Assembly: GCF_033118175.1 (NCBI RefSeq)
Contig: NC_083710.1
Location: forward strand, 37,851,501 to 37,915,500
Source: Dama dama
Lineage: Eukaryota > Chordata > Mammalia > Artiodactyla > Cervidae
Length of the DNA: 64,000 nucleotides
Direction: 5' to 3'
The position numbers and the translations under genes are program-made. Of this stretch, positions 10,931 through 24,072 are shown in pieces; position 1 is the first letter of the stretch, and every line of letters begins with the position of its first letter. The notes beneath the pieces were generated by a model. It had not been told where the DNA came from. It saw nothing but the letters and a program-made list of their open reading frames with translations, and ran no database searches.

Positions 10931-13469
10931 CTGTCGGCCACGAGGAGCTGCCTCATCTGTGCCTTTACTGGGAGGACTTTCCCCTACTCCTTTTTTACCC
11001 TTCCTTGGTTTTCTTTCAGGATCCCAGAAGTGATACCAAGATGCAGGTGTCACCAGAGCAAGGAGAAGGGCGCTCGCCAGGGAGTATCATACATCTGCTG
11101 AGATGAGGGCGAGGATCACAGGGCCCAAGAACATCCACAGCATCTTCCCCACCTCCTGCAGAAAGATATACAGAAGGTTCTCAGATGAAAATAGCTCCTC
11201 TTTGCTTTGGGGAAAAGCCAGAACCCATTAGCTGATCAATTTTACCTGGAGAAGGCCCGTGGGCTGCTGATCAGCAGGCGTAACCCAGGGAGGCGACACG
11301 GACGGGACAGCCCTGCTGTGAGGAGCGCAAATACCGAACACAGCGATGCTTTCCCACATCAGATGATGAATGGACGCTGAGGGGAAAACAGCCCTTCCGC
11401 CGGCCAGGCGAGCTGGACTGGCGTCCACGCTTACAGGAACAACTTGGAAGGAGGAAAAATATTTTCATGGTTTTCCCAGACAGATATTCCAGGACAAGTG
11501 ATAATGGAGACCCAGGATAATAGGTAAATGAGTGAATGTTTTAAATTACGGCACTTTGCACTGAGATTCAAGTCTTGCTGGGTTTTCCCATAGGAGACAT
11601 ATGTTGGCAAAAACAGAGGGAAGCTCTCTCAAGGTGAAAGTGAATCAACCCCAGACACGCTGGTTCTAATGGGGATTGTGTGGGTGATACTTGTACTGTG
11701 GTGGCAATCACTCCTTCCATTTCCCAGATGGTTCTGGGTTCTGTTTCCTGGTGTGGCTCTTACTGTGGACAATTGACTCGATGTGTCCTGTTTTCTCCCT
11801 CATAAAATGTATGTATGGGTGCCTTCCACTGGCCTGTGATTTTTGGAAAATATTAAATAACAACTGTCAAGTACTTGGCATTGTATCAGATAAGCTGAGA
11901 GAAGAGAGAGGACTTTCTGCTTTTCCTTTATAAACTATGAAGATAAAAGATAACATTTGCTCCTTTTCACAAATTTAGTTGCTATTTTATAGGAACCTAT
12001 TTTATAAGCTTGAGGGTATATGCAAAAATAGATAGTATCAGTGATATGTAGAATTACCCCTTAAATTTCTCTGTTTTCCTTTTTTCTTAAAACAAAATAC
12101 TCTTTGATTGATTTTTGATGGCTGTATTCAAATAGTGTGTTCAATAATCGAAAAGTTAGGGCCATAGAGACCAGGTAAGTCCTCACATCCAATGACATCG
12201 ACAAATAAAAGAACTTTTTAAATTTGGCTTTCCAATTTGAAACATTGGGAAGACCCAATATTTGTTTTTCTCATTTACCTTTTGAAAACCTTTATTCTTT
12301 AGACACAGGAAGTTCAAGAGTAACTTTTTCAATAGAACATGCTTCTTAACAAATCAGTATTAACTTGTGACTGATTGTCATTCATATGTGAGAATAACAC
12401 AGGTACAGAAGTCTTTGTACTTAATGGGTTTGAGTTTTGACAAACTGGAACTTTTGATTATTTCTAATATTATAAGAAGTCATCTGAGATGAATGTTCTC
12501 GCTATTTCTGACACTAAATTGTTTAAGCTTGAGAGAGGAACCCTTATATAGCACCATACAAGTGGTATCACAGTATTTTCTGTGGATTTTTTCTTTCTTT
12601 CTTTCTTTTTCTTTGCCTTCTAAACTGCTTCCATATAGTGCTTTCCTCTTGTTTTGAAAATAGATTTTTTTTCTATTTAAATGTGAACTCATTTTCATTC
12701 AGTTTATCAATTAGCAGATTTGTTAGAAATAATTTCATGTATGAATTTATTTTAAATAGCAGTGAGACTCTTTTATGCTGACACTAAGTATATATTTTCA
12801 ACAATTAAGATTGACTTGAAGCATCTAAGAGACAGTGAAAAAAACCCAACAGATTGGATCATCTTTGGGGTCACTAGGTGCTCAAGTCTATTTATAGCTA
12901 GAACAAAGTATAAATTAACTTTGAGAATATCTTTGCAGAGATTTACATCCTGTAGGTTTTGGGCTCTTTAGAATTTCCTCAGAACTTACAATTTCCTTAG
13001 AGCTAAAATGTCAGTGACTGCATACAGCAGCATTTATTAATACATAGAGTATGTGTTCATAATCAAAGCATCTTAAGATTATTTTATAAACACATTTTTA
13101 TTAAGATATTTAAAACTTGTCTCATTACGACCCTTACTGTGTAAAACTTGATTGCCTGGTCTTTTTGTTCAGGGGGCAAGATAATAATTTTTAAAACTAA
13201 AAAGGATCTGGGGTGGGCTTGATCTTGGGCACTGTATCATGAGTGCTCAAGGGGCGTGTGTGGGCCATGGGGCTTGTTCTTACCCACTGCGTTAACGCGC
13301 AAAGCCTTCCCAGCCCACTGGCTTTATGTGGGTATTCAGGAAAAGAAGATTATCTATGTGATAAGCAATATAAAATGTTACACTAAGATAAAAGCAGGTA
13401 TATTATTGACTATACCATCTGAATATTAAACTAAAAATTGAGTTGGTATTACTCATTTTTTTAAAAAAA
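10931..13469. other. Non-coding stretch
   Basis: Apart from the TTTC tract I recognise nothing. No ORF over about 80 codons and no splice-linked coding signal. Confidence 0.6.
12587..12614. repeat. (TTTC)n microsatellite
   Basis: A TTTC/CTTT run of about six units within AT-rich DNA. Confidence 0.85.
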
Positions 13470-13628
13470 ATTAGTTTAGCTGCACTGCGTCTTAGTTGCA
13501 GCATGCGAACTCTGTAGTTACAGTATGTGAACTCTTAGTTGCATGTGGGCTCTAGTTCCTTGACCAGGGATGGAACCTGGGTCCCCCGAGTGTGGAGTCT
13601 TAGCCACTGGACCATCAGGGAAGTCCCT
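13470..13628 (-). mobile_element. tRNA-derived SINE, CHR type
   Basis: TTTAGCTGCACTGCGTCTTA, AGTTGCATGTGGGCTCTAG and the reversed head GGACCATCAGGGAAGTCCC mark an antisense copy. Confidence 0.8.
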
Positions 13629-13875
13629 GGTCACCCTTGTTGAAGGCTGCTTTGGGATTGGTTTCCTTCTGTTGTGTCCAGGGGACCTCTGGAGTGTCAG
13701 TGTGTTGCCATGCAAAGAGCAGTTTCCAGGATATGGAGAGGTGGACCAGATTTGGGGCACCTGTCCCCTAGGGAGCTGAAGAAACAGTTCTAGGTACAGG
13801 GTGCTAAAGCGCTTGGTCCATTTGGGGTTGATTCAGGCTGGTGACAATGTCTACGAGATCCTATGTTAGTGGATT

Positions 13876-13930
13876 GATGAGATGAGAAAACTGAAGTTGT
13901 GTGACTTGTTCAAACTCACAGTGTTGGTTA
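13876..13930 (+). mobile_element. MIR SINE core remnant
   Basis: GATGAGAAAACTGAAGTTGT and TGACTTGTTCAAACTCACA match the MIR core. Confidence 0.55.
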
Positions 13931-15119
13931 AAGAAAAAATTACCCTGACACTTACTGAAATAGTAAGGAAGCCTTTACTTAGGATTTGATAACCTATTGC
14001 AATTGTGGAAGAGATCTGGCTTAACTCAGAATACAGCATAGAGAGCTGGGCCTTTATAGCCAATGAGCAGACAGAGGGGAGTCAGTGGATGGCAAATTAA
14101 TGAGGCATCAAGGGCAGGGACCCCGGCTGAACTGACTTGCTAACAGCAGGCCAGGGTGCTCAGGTGTCAAGGGTGGGTGGGGAGGACTTTGGTCAGACGT
14201 GGAGGTTACTCAGACCTCAAGGGGGAGGAGGTCTCACTACACTGACAGCAGGATTCTTGCTAAAACTGGGCCAGGCTGTTCAAAGACAAAGCCCATGGAT
14301 GAGACTCATTGTAAACAGGCCTCAGAGGAGCTTCTGAAGTTTGGTCAAGGAGAGAGAGAGAGCAATGGTCAGGTACAAGTCCAGCCTGGCTAAACCGGCC
14401 TCTCCTCCTCCAGAGACACATCTGGTGTCCAGTGTCCACCTTCCCAGGGGACTGCATGGCAGCCTTTCAGTTAGGACCCTCCACACTAACTGTTAGTGAA
14501 CCAAATGAATCCTCTTGCCCACATGCAGTAAAGTGAGTGTGCTGACCCCAGGGTCGAGGTGAAGGAAAGGGCAGCGTTCACTGCAGGAGAGGAGTCCAGG
14601 CAGCTGGTGCTTAAGTCTGACCTCCCTGAAAGCTTTCAGGGACAGGTTCATAAAGACAGGGTGAGGGAGGGGGACGTGGGGCGTGTGGTCAGCTCATGGA
14701 CCTTTCTTCTGATTTTGTTGATGGTGAGGTATTCGGGGTCAACATCATCAACATGGTTTCAACTCATCTGGGGTCTGTGTGCTTGTGGACAGCATGCAGT
14801 TAACTTCTCCCACCTGGTGGGGTTTCATTCAGCAGCTGCAAAACATTTCAAAGGACATGGTTCAGAATATCCTCTACAGCCCTTGAGGTGGAACTAGAGA
14901 TCTTCAACTTTGTCCAACAACTAAACTATTATTTTGTCTTGCTTGACTGTTTCCTTTCCTCCTGCATTTTTCACTTCTCTGGTTAAATTTACTCTTTGGG
15001 ACTCAGGGAAAGCATAAGAGTCTACAGTTTTTCTACAGACAAGGGCAGGTGGAGGACCTGCCGAGACAGTGGGGGAGGTCTGTTCTGCGAAGACCCTATA
15101 GGGTCCTACTCATCACAAA
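13931..15119. other. Non-coding stretch, nothing recognised
   Basis: Moderately GC-rich; the longest ORF (14,559-14,897) shows no known motif and no coding bias that I can see. Confidence 0.55.
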
Positions 15120-15830
15120 GTCATTCTTTCAGCTAACATGTGAGAGGCATTTATTAGGCCAGGCTTTTAGAATATGTAAGGGAATGAAATGGGTGTAGGT
15201 ATTGACTCTGCTGAATTTTCTACTCTAACAGGGGGAAGACAGAAAGTATACAATAAACCTAATACATAATTAAATTACAGGGTACCTCATTTTTGTTGTT
15301 GTTTAGTCGCTAAGTCGTACCTCATATGATGGAACAAAAGACCGGTGAGCATGAAAAGGAGGTGGGAGTCTATGGGGTTTCATAGGAACATGTGTCACTC
15401 ACAGTTTTAAATAGGATAGTCAAGATGAACCTCTTGGAGATGACATTTGAGCAGACACTTGAAGGAGGTGAGGGAATTAGTCACAAGCTCTTTAGGGGAA
15501 GAATGTTCCAGACCTTGTAGATCTTGTAGGTGGGTGCTGCCTGGAATGTTCCAAGAACAGGGAGGAGGCTGGTGGGCTGGCGGGGAGGGACTTAGGGCCA
15601 GGGAGCTGAAGTCACAGTTAAGGAGGAAGCGTGAAGGAGATGGGGGCCCACTGCGGGGAGAGGCATGATCTGACTTCCTTTGTAAAAGGATCCCTCCAGC
15701 TGCAGTGTGGAGGACAGGAGCAGAGGCAGGGAAACCCACTACAGTTTGTGGTCACCACCCAGGTGAGCGACGAGGGTGGTTCTGCCAGGCGGGCTGTGTG
15801 GAGGAGGACCCGTCCTGACTGCTCAGTGCT
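15120..15830 (-). mobile_element. L2 LINE remnant, antisense
   Basis: GGAGATGACATTTGAGCAGA, GAAGAATGTTCCAGACC and GCATGATCTGACTTCCTTTG resemble reversed L2 3' sequence. It is strongly diverged and its borders are approximate. A 27-base Bov-type scrap (GTTGTTGTTTAGTCGCTAAG) sits at 15,296-15,322. Confidence 0.5.
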
Positions 15831-16149
15831 GCTCCTGTATCAGTCTCTCCACTGAGGCTGGGAGAGTGTCCCGGCCTCCTGGCAGTGTCAGAACTGCCAG
15901 GACATCCAAGATGAATGTCAACAACCCGATGAGGATGGGGACTGAGTCATCTCTCCTACAGCGATCGGTTCCCTAATTCTCCAGGACCTCCTGGGAGTCC
16001 AGCGTGTTAAGTTGATTCTAACACTTCCCAGAGTTAGCAAAGACCCCCATGTCACAGACAGTCCTGCGGGACCACCTCCACTTCAGGTGCTAGTGGGAAT
16101 GCTTTGGACACCCCAACTACAAATTCAGGGGTTCCCAGAACCCCTTCCC

Positions 16150-16680
16150 TTGGGTTCAATAATTCACTAGACTGACCCAGAACCCAGAGGGTGCTTTACT
16201 TACAATTACTGTTTATTGTAACAGCTCATGGAAGAGATAGGCACCCTTGTCAAGATCATGGGTCAAGATTTGGGGGCAGCGCATGTGTAGAGCTCCCAGG
16301 CCATCTCCGGGGGCCCCCACACCCCAGCACCTCCATGCAGTCTCCAGCCTGGAAGTTCCTGTGGCTTAGTGGTTGTTTCCGAGTTCCCAACAAAGTGTCC
16401 CTGTTGGCGTGACTGATTATATCATCGACTGATTGAACTCACTCTAGTCTTTCCCTCCGTGGAGATTAGAAGGGTCAGAAAACTCCAACCCTCTAATCAC
16501 AGGGTTGAATCCTCCCTCCCCATCTGAAGCTATCTAGGGGTCCTGCCTTGAGCTACCTCATCAGCATATAAAAGACACTCTTTTCTCAGGGAATTCCAAG
16601 CGTTTTAGGAGTTTTGTGCCAAGACTTAGAGGCAAAGAGCAAATGTTTATTTCCTATTATCCCATAGTAGGAGGAGTAAA
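16150..16680. mobile_element. Probable ancient LTR-type repeat
   Basis: Phrases such as AACTCCAACCCTCTAATCAC, CTGAAGCTATCTAGGGGTCC and TTCCAAGCGTTTTAGGAGTT recall a common mammalian LTR repeat, but I cannot assign the family or its borders by eye. No coding part is visible. Confidence 0.35.
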
Positions 16681-17520
16681 GATTCAGGTGAGAGAGCAGG
16701 GTCCCGAGGTCCAGAGAGCAGGAGAGGAGCAGACTAGCTGAGTCCAAGTGTGTGAAAACTAAGCCCAGTGGGGAAGAACAGTAGTGGGCAGTATAGGGCC
16801 AAGCAAACCAGCCAGCCCTGACTTCTGATGGAGCTGTGGGCCTAATGGCAGTCAGCCAGGATTCGAGCTGGGGAGGTGGAGTCCAGTGAAAGAACAAGTG
16901 CTTTAGTGATTATTCCCCCCTCCTAGGTTTCAGAGGTTCGTGAGTGTAAATAAGGTCAATTCGTATTTACACCCACGTCTCCATGACTCCAGATCACCTG
17001 TTGATAAGACCTTAACTCCGATGTTCTTCTTGTTGGCTTAACTTCTTCCCCGGCTATTTCTGGGTGTCCTTGGGGCGGTGACATCTCCTATGGTCTCAGG
17101 AATGAATTTGCTTATGTTCTTTCCACTTGAGCCTCTGGGTCAGGGGCACTTGTCATGACCTCTGTAGGTGGTACCTCTGTAAGACTTTAACCCAACAGAC
17201 CCCTTGGGACCAAAGTGACTGCCACCTGTGGACTGGAGGTCAGGAAGAGGAATGCCTTCTTCTGAAGCTCGTGCTGATTTTGTTTCCTGGGAGAGAGGCA
17301 GTGCTGCCTGGACTTATTCCCACCCAGGGTTTCATGGCACTGGTCCTTCACCCTCTGTCCTCACAGGCTCCAAACCATCCCTCTCATGTGGCCAGAGAGG
17401 GGACGATGGGTCCCATCCTGTCTCTTCTACATCTCTCTTCCTTAGACATACACCTCTGCATCCAAACAAAACAAGACCAACTCCACAATACCCTCCACAA
17501 ACACAGACACCCATTTGTTT

Positions 17521-17640
17521 TAAGAGAAAACAAATCATGTAATGGAAAGAGTGTAGACTTTGGAACCAGACATACTTGGTCTGAATCCCATTTTCTAGTC
17601 ATGCAGCCTTAGGGAAAAAAATGCCCATAAAAATGTTAGA
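17521..17640 (-). mobile_element. MIR SINE remnant
   Basis: TAGACTTTGGAACCAGACAT and TCTGAATCCCATTTTCTAG match the 3' half of a MIR copy read in antisense. Confidence 0.55.
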
Positions 17641-20144
17641 TAAGAGCCCGTAAATGTAAGACACTTGTGCTATATCTGATGCGGCTCTCCCTCCATCCTC
17701 CAGAAGCCCGCACAAAGCCCCACCCATAGCCTGAGCACCTGTCTTCAATGCAGGTGCCCTGGGGGGTGCCGCGGTCACCACCACCGCCACCCCAGCCTAC
17801 AGAGCAGCTGCAGACTGGTCTGTCTCGTCCTTCTTGTTGGTGGTAGGGTGTCCCTTCCCATCACTGTCAGCCCCTCCGTTTCTACCTGCGCTGGGATCTC
17901 TTTGGGGAGGGGCTTATGGAGTGTCACTGGCTCTCAGAGAGGAAGCTCAGGAGGCAAAGAGAAGGCCCAGAGAGCATCCTGGAGACACCACTGATGGTCC
18001 ACACAGGCTGGTCTGGGGCCCAGAGCGGGTGGAGAGTGGGCCCCCTGCGGGGTGCTGGTGCACATGGAGGGTGCCAGCTCTCATCCCCCTCCCCTGGAAT
18101 TAGCAGAAATCCTCTGCTCGGCCTTGGTACCCCTGTGCCTCGTGGTAAAAATTTTATCATGAAGAATTTCAGGCATCCAGAGAAGCAGAGGGAACTATTA
18201 ATTACAGTGAGCGTCCTATACCCAATGGGCAGATTTCAGCAGTTGTGAAGCAAACCCTAGATGTTCTATTTTCCCTGGTCCTTGCAGCAGAGCCCTGGGG
18301 GTACAGATGTGTGTGTGTGTGAGCTTTGTAAACTGCAGGGCAGTCCCTGGGGAGCCCCAAGGGCTGCCCCGCTCCAGGCGGGCTCACGTCGGGGAAGGAA
18401 AACCCGTGTGCAGACCCGGGACAGGTTCGGTGCAGTCACAGAATCACCGATGGGAGATGAGGAACCGTCTCAGCTGTAGAAATACACGTGTTACTGAAAA
18501 TTCACAGGGGTCAGAATCATTGCCCTTTAGACACTGCTCAGAAAGGTCCACTCCATTGAAAAATCAACTGATAGCTTTTCCTTGAGAATAATAATAATGT
18601 TAATGTATTACCTAGCAAGAAACGCAATTTTAAATGATCTCATTTACTGAATCTCCTGGGGGAGGGGTGGAGGGAGAGGGAATCTCCTAGAGAAATGGTA
18701 ACTTAGTTCAACTGACTCAAGATTATTATTATTTTTTTAATTAAGCAGTAGGCAAAATGATTTGTTTATGATACTTTAATATAAATGGTTCTTCTAGTTT
18801 GTTATGATTGAAAGCAGTAGCCACAGAAAAACAACATAGAAACAAAATGCTAATTCTTTCCAGAGCCAATGCCAAATGCAATCTGAAACCTGCAGCACCT
18901 CCTAGACCAAGTTAAATAGGTGCTGTAGAAAAAGCCTTCAAAGAGTGAATAGAAAAAAATCCCTTGAAGCATCATAGAAAATATTAAAAACAGAAAAATG
19001 TATAAAAGGGATTGCCTATGATTGTGACAACTGGCATCTGAAGGCGCAGCCTAACAATCTGACATTTTGACATAAACTTAAATGGCCACCTGCTCCCTAT
19101 TGCCCACAGAAAGAGAAAAAAAATAAGAAAGTGGTGGATGAATGCAGAGTCCCAAAAGAAGAGATTTCAGACACTATTTAATTTGTTCCTTTCACCTGCG
19201 TGGAGAAAATGAAGGCAAATGTGATGGGTTTGTGTATGACTGCAGACCCATCATACACTTATATTGTCCTTTTTTTTTAAACTAGGGAAGGCTTAGCTTA
19301 AAGCTTCAGCTGAGCCCCAGAAGAAGAGGACAGAGGGCTGGCAAGCAGAGCACGTGCCTTGCAGAGAACTGGAGGCTTCTCTGCCCACTGCCCACAGTCA
19401 CTGAAAAAGGCAAACACTGGGAGAGTCATTTTTATGTCTGCACTTTAGTAGTTGTGTACCTTGTCATCATATTCTTTGGATTCTTAGGTCATGTTACAAT
19501 AAGAGATGATTTGAAATTCTTGTTTCCTGTTCTGGAACAGGAAATTGTGCTAATGCATTTTTAGCATAAATACCATGAATGTTACCCAGTTTACTTACAA
19601 CTATTTATTGAAGGCTTCTCAAAGGGTTAGTTAGGTTTAGCCCATTCTTTCAATTCATAGTGTGGATTATCCATGGATTAAGTCCACTCAGTTGACTGGT
19701 TAAGTCATGTCTAGTTGTTGGTGCTTTTTTTCCCTCATTAATATCTTTAAAACAGAATGTCCAGAGAAATGTGCAAAAAAGGTGTAAAGATATAAGCATG
19801 GCTGCAGGGCTCTGGGAGGATGCCCAGGAAGGAGGGGCAGGGATGAGGTGGGAAAGGTGAGTCTACGAAGCCTTTGGACTTGAAGGACTGAGTGTTGTTA
19901 TGTTGGGGAGGGGCTCAGTCATACTTCATAACAGATCAACTCAGTGGTAACAGGAATTAATTAACAGGATTAATCAGAGGGGAAAGGATTCGGGGCTGTG
20001 TGAAAATATTTAGAAAACAAGAAAGTGACCAGAGGCTTAAAAGAGAAACACATATGTAAACTTTAATTGCTAATAACATTAAGTGTATGTTTTCTGAAGT
20101 ACACTCAACTGCCCTTAATAGCTTTTTCATTGATGAGTTATTTT
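17641..20144. other. Repeat-poor non-coding stretch
   Basis: About 2.5 kb without any ruminant SINE, BovB or clear L1. The ORFs near 17,830-18,585 overlap each other on both strands and look random. This is a candidate place for conserved non-coding elements, but conservation cannot be judged from one sequence. Confidence 0.5.
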
Positions 20145-20245
20145 ATTTAAAAAAATTATTTATTCTTAATTGAAGGACAATTGCTTTATAGTATTTTGTT
20201 GGTTTCTACCAAACATCAACATGAATCAGCCAAAATTACTTAGCT
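20145..20245 (-). mobile_element. L1 3'-region fragment
   Basis: TTGAAGGACAATTGCTTTAT and CATCAACATGAATCAGCCA are typical of ruminant L1 3' sequence in antisense. Confidence 0.55.
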
Positions 20246-21156
20246 GTTATATTTATAAAGATTATAGAAATAGCGAACAATCATAGGTTTGTTTTTTTTT
20301 TGATTTAGATTTGCGTGAATTCTGAAAAAAAAAAACACCTGTTCATATGACTATTATTCTATGCTTTCTCTGTTAAAAATTTTGTCTTTGGTTCTTCAGA
20401 AATATTCATTTTTAGAAGCTGTCAGTAAATAGATATCTTTTCCATTTTATAACTATCTAATTTATCCAATAAAATCCTTATCAAAAGAAAATTTGAAATG
20501 GTTTGGAAAATGAGCAAAATGTAGGATTTTAACAGAGGAAGTGTCCATTCAGTTACAGTAATCATTATAAAATTCAGTCATTTTGGTTTTTTATGGATTC
20601 ATTCCCAATTTCCCTTAAAAAACTCTCTCTTGACCTATTTCTAACTAGCATTTCCTTTGTGTCCCCTCCAAGTGGTTGCCTGCCAACTACTATCATTGTC
20701 CGCCAAACAGCAAATGCATGAAGCTATTTGTAAACCTTCCATATGAGGGAAGCTGTGGCATGATCCCTTTTTATTCAAAGCAAAGGGAAAAAACCATAAA
20801 GTTGTTTTTCACAAATTCACATATCTATAATTTTGTGGGCACAGTTTCTATGATTCATATTTTCAAGTTATTGTGGCACTGACTGCACAGACATAAAACA
20901 TGATGCTTTTGAAGTGATCATTCATTGACATTATCACTCCAAGTCCAAACATTTGGAAATGAGATAAAATAAGAAATGTTAAAAAACTTTAATGAACATA
21001 AGAAATGTTAAAAATAAAATATGACAAAATTAAGAAGATTCCCATTTGTTTTTCATAAGTAAACTCATTCCTCAAATACTTCTGACCAGAGAATGTTAGT
21101 TTAATCAAATAATGGTCTAGGGATTCTGTTTGAGGCACTACTTCATAGCTAAATAT
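20246..21156. other. Non-coding stretch, nothing recognised
   Basis: AT-rich, with short homopolymers only. Confidence 0.6.
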
Positions 21157-21255
21157 GTTGTTGTTTAGTCTCTAAGTCATGTCCAACTCTTTACGACTCC
21201 ATGGACTATAGCATGCCTATCCTTCAAGAACTCCCAGAGTTTGCTCAAATAGGTA
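21157..21255 (-). mobile_element. BovB 3'-end fragment
   Basis: TTGTTTAGTCTCTAAGTC through CTCCCAGAGTTTGCTCAAA is the reverse complement of the BovB 3' end, truncated after about 95 bases. Confidence 0.7.
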
Positions 21256-21530
21256 GGGGAGTGTAGTTTTAAACAAGTAACTCAATTGGCTATAATGAAT
21301 GAAACAGAAGTAGTGAAATGTACAGTCTCACCCTTTTAGCTGCATTGTCTGTGTCTCTTTTCTGTAGTGCATGTTCACATATTTATCATATTCATTTAAG
21401 TGTTTCCCAGCATGTGCCTGAGGGCTCCCATGCTGCCTACGTCTGGCCAGACTGTACAACTGCCACGTGCTTTAGAATACAGGATTGTGGTTAGCTCTTA
21501 GGAGAGAATTTAGGGCACTTACCCCTAAGG

Positions 21531-21759
21531 CATGGGCTTCCCAGGTGGTGCTAGTGGTAAAGAACCCGCTTGCCTAATGCAGGAGATGTAAGAGATGTGG
21601 GTTCAATCTCTGGATTGGGAAGATCCCCTGGAGGAGGATATGGAAACCCACTTCAGTATTCTTGGCTGGAGAATCCCATGGACAATTGGTGGGCTATAGT
21701 CCATGGGGTCACGAAGAGTCGGACACAACTGGAGCAACTTAGCAGTCAAGAATGCATGC
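21531..21759 (+). mobile_element. Bov-tA SINE with target-site duplication
   Basis: GGGCTTCCCAGGTGGTGCTAG head to AGTCGGACACAACTGGAGCA. ACCCCTAAGG flanks it at 21,521-21,530 and 21,760-21,769. Confidence 0.95.
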
Positions 21760-21849
21760 ACCCCTAAGGTGTGCTGACTGTGAGATTTTTAGAATCTCAA
21801 AGCAAGTGTTTCTCTTTTACTTCAATTCTGGGGTGTAGCACAGAATGAG

Positions 21850-22060
21850 AACATTGAATGGAGACCTGGGTTCCAGTTTTGACACTTGGTGTTTGCAAGG
21901 AAACCTCAGACAAATTAACTTGCCCTCTCTGGGTCCTGAGTCCTGATTTGTAATTGTGGATGATAATGTTAGATTCATCTGGAAATTAAATACAACAGTG
22001 GATGTGAAAGAGTCAGCATGTGGTTGGTGATAAGTAAATACAAACGAGCACTGTTCTAAT
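21850..22060 (-). mobile_element. MIR SINE remnant
   Basis: GAGACCTGGGTTCCAGTTTT, TTAACTTGCCCTCTCTGGG and GGAAATTAAATACAACAGTG run in MIR antisense order. A second possible MIR scrap lies at 22,290-22,390. Confidence 0.6.
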
Positions 22061-23051
22061 TGGTGGGATATTTTTCCTTATAGTGAACCCCACATCTGTC
22101 TCTGGAGTCACAGAAATGTTTGTACATGAAAACCTTTCTCCTATTTGAACAGTATAGCATGCACCCTGGAGTCACGTTTTTCCCAGGATAAACATCTCTG
22201 TTAGCACCAGTAACAGCCCCATGTAGGGATATGCACAGGGTATGGGTCTGCAGGAACTGCATGTGGTCTGGGGCAGTTAGAACTTTTCTGAATCTCCTTT
22301 TCATCTGTAAAATAGGAAGAAACATGCCTAATAGGATTTTAGTGAAGATTAAATGACAAGTGTTTGGTGCCTAGGAAGTGTTTCATTAGCCACACCAATT
22401 ATTATTATTGTGCATGATTTTCCATTTCTCACATCCCAATGACTGTTTTAAGTGAACAACGGTCTTGGTGATGGGATTTCAGAGGCAGTGAATGACCTCC
22501 CCGCCCTCTGATCCTGGGGCCCACACTGCGGTAGAAATTAAAACAGAGCCCTTGGAGAGCCAGGAAGTGGCTGCTGAGCCACTGGGGGAAGAAGCAGTGG
22601 GGTCAGAGTGCAGTGCTTCCGGCTGGAGGGGGAGGGCTGGCTGGGAGCTCCCTGTGTGTGTGGTCTTCTCCAAAGAAGGTTAAAGAGATGGAAGGAAAAA
22701 TAAATGATATCTCTAAACACACAGTAACATAGGGGAATGCACCAGAATGGAGGCCCAGGGCCACTTTGGAGGGGGTCCTGGTGAGCAGGAGGGGTGTGCC
22801 TGGCCGGGGTGTGAAGGATGCAGCTGATGGGAGCTGAGCCTGGGTACGCTCAGGAGGAGAGAAACAAGGGAAGAGAAGACCAGACCTCGGTCCAGACAGA
22901 GGGTCACCCAGGAAAGCAGTCTCTTTCCTGACTGCGATGCTTGTCCAGGAAAGCCTTTAATGGAAGGCCATGCTGTGGCACTCAGCAGCTTGCCTTTATT
23001 TTAGCATTGTCCCTTTTATGTTGAAATGATGTTTCTGCAACATTTCAGTCT

Positions 23052-23263
23052 TGGCTATCCTCGAGCTTCAGTGGTAAAGAGTCTGAGTGCCAAAGTAGGA
23101 GATGCAGGTTTGAGCTCTGGGTCAGGAAAATTCCCTGGAGGAGGAAATGGCAACCTACTCCAGTATTCTTGCTGGGAAAATTCCATGGACAGAGGATCCT
23201 GGCAGGCTACAGTCCATGGGGTTGCAAAAGAGTCGGACAAGACTGAGTGACTGAGCACACAGG
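23052..23263 (+). mobile_element. Bov-tA SINE
   Basis: A diverged head (CTTCAGTGGTAAAGAGTC), with a clear 3' part (GGAGGAGGAAATGGCAACC to AGTCGGACAAGACTGAGTGA). Confidence 0.9.
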
Positions 23264-23870
23264 CCGTTGAGTTCCTAATGGGCAGTGGAGCTGTTATTAA
23301 GATCCTTATCTGTCTGATTTCTGAGCCCCTGGCAGAGAGCCTGCACCCAGGATGGGTTACGTTTACTGAGCTCAGCAGAACTGGGGACGCAGTGGATACA
23401 AGCACAGAGCGTGTCAGGAGAGGAGGTGAAGTTCAGATCAAAGGTTGAGTGGGACCTGAGACACATTGGCCTGCTTCATGGTTTTTCCGGCACTGACCTC
23501 CAGAGCCAGAGAGGAGGGCACGGGGAAGGATGAAGGTGACAAGAAGGGTGTGAGGCCTCCTTCTCACGGTGCCCGCCTGATTGCTGTTTCCGTGAGCAGA
23601 CTCACCCCCCCGGACAGAGGGACATACCCCCCGGGGACTGTGCCCCTTAATCAGAGTGCCAGTGCCTAGGGCATACCGGTTGTCATGCATTTTTATTGTA
23701 TGAATACAGGTGACCCTCCCAGGTCAGCGATAGCCTGTTTTACCTCCCCATAACCCCAAGGAAGGGTCCTACAGGTGAGGCAGTGAGCTCTGAGTGGAGA
23801 CATCCCTTCCATGGACAGGTGTGAGAGCCGAGAATCTGACCATCAGTTCATCTGCACACGAGGGGGCAGA

Positions 23871-24072
23871 GGGCTTCCCTGATAGCTCAGTTGGTAAAGA
23901 ATCCACCTGCAATGTGGGAGACCTGGGTTTGATCCCTGGGTTGGGAAGATTTCTTGGAGAAGAGAATGGCAATCCACTCCAGTATCCTTGCCTGGAGAAT
24001 TCCATGGACTGTATAGTCCATGGGGTTGCAAAGAGTTGGACATGACTGAGTGACTTTCACTTTCACTTTCAA
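23871..24072 (+). mobile_element. Bov-tA SINE (tA3-like)
   Basis: GGGCTTCCCTGATAGCTCAG head, the GGACTGTATAGTCCATGG palindrome and an end in repeated CTTTCA. Confidence 0.95.

Noticed and set aside
17127..17612. 161-codon forward frame
   Set aside because: No motif, no splice partners and overlapping frames on the other strand; the composition looks random.
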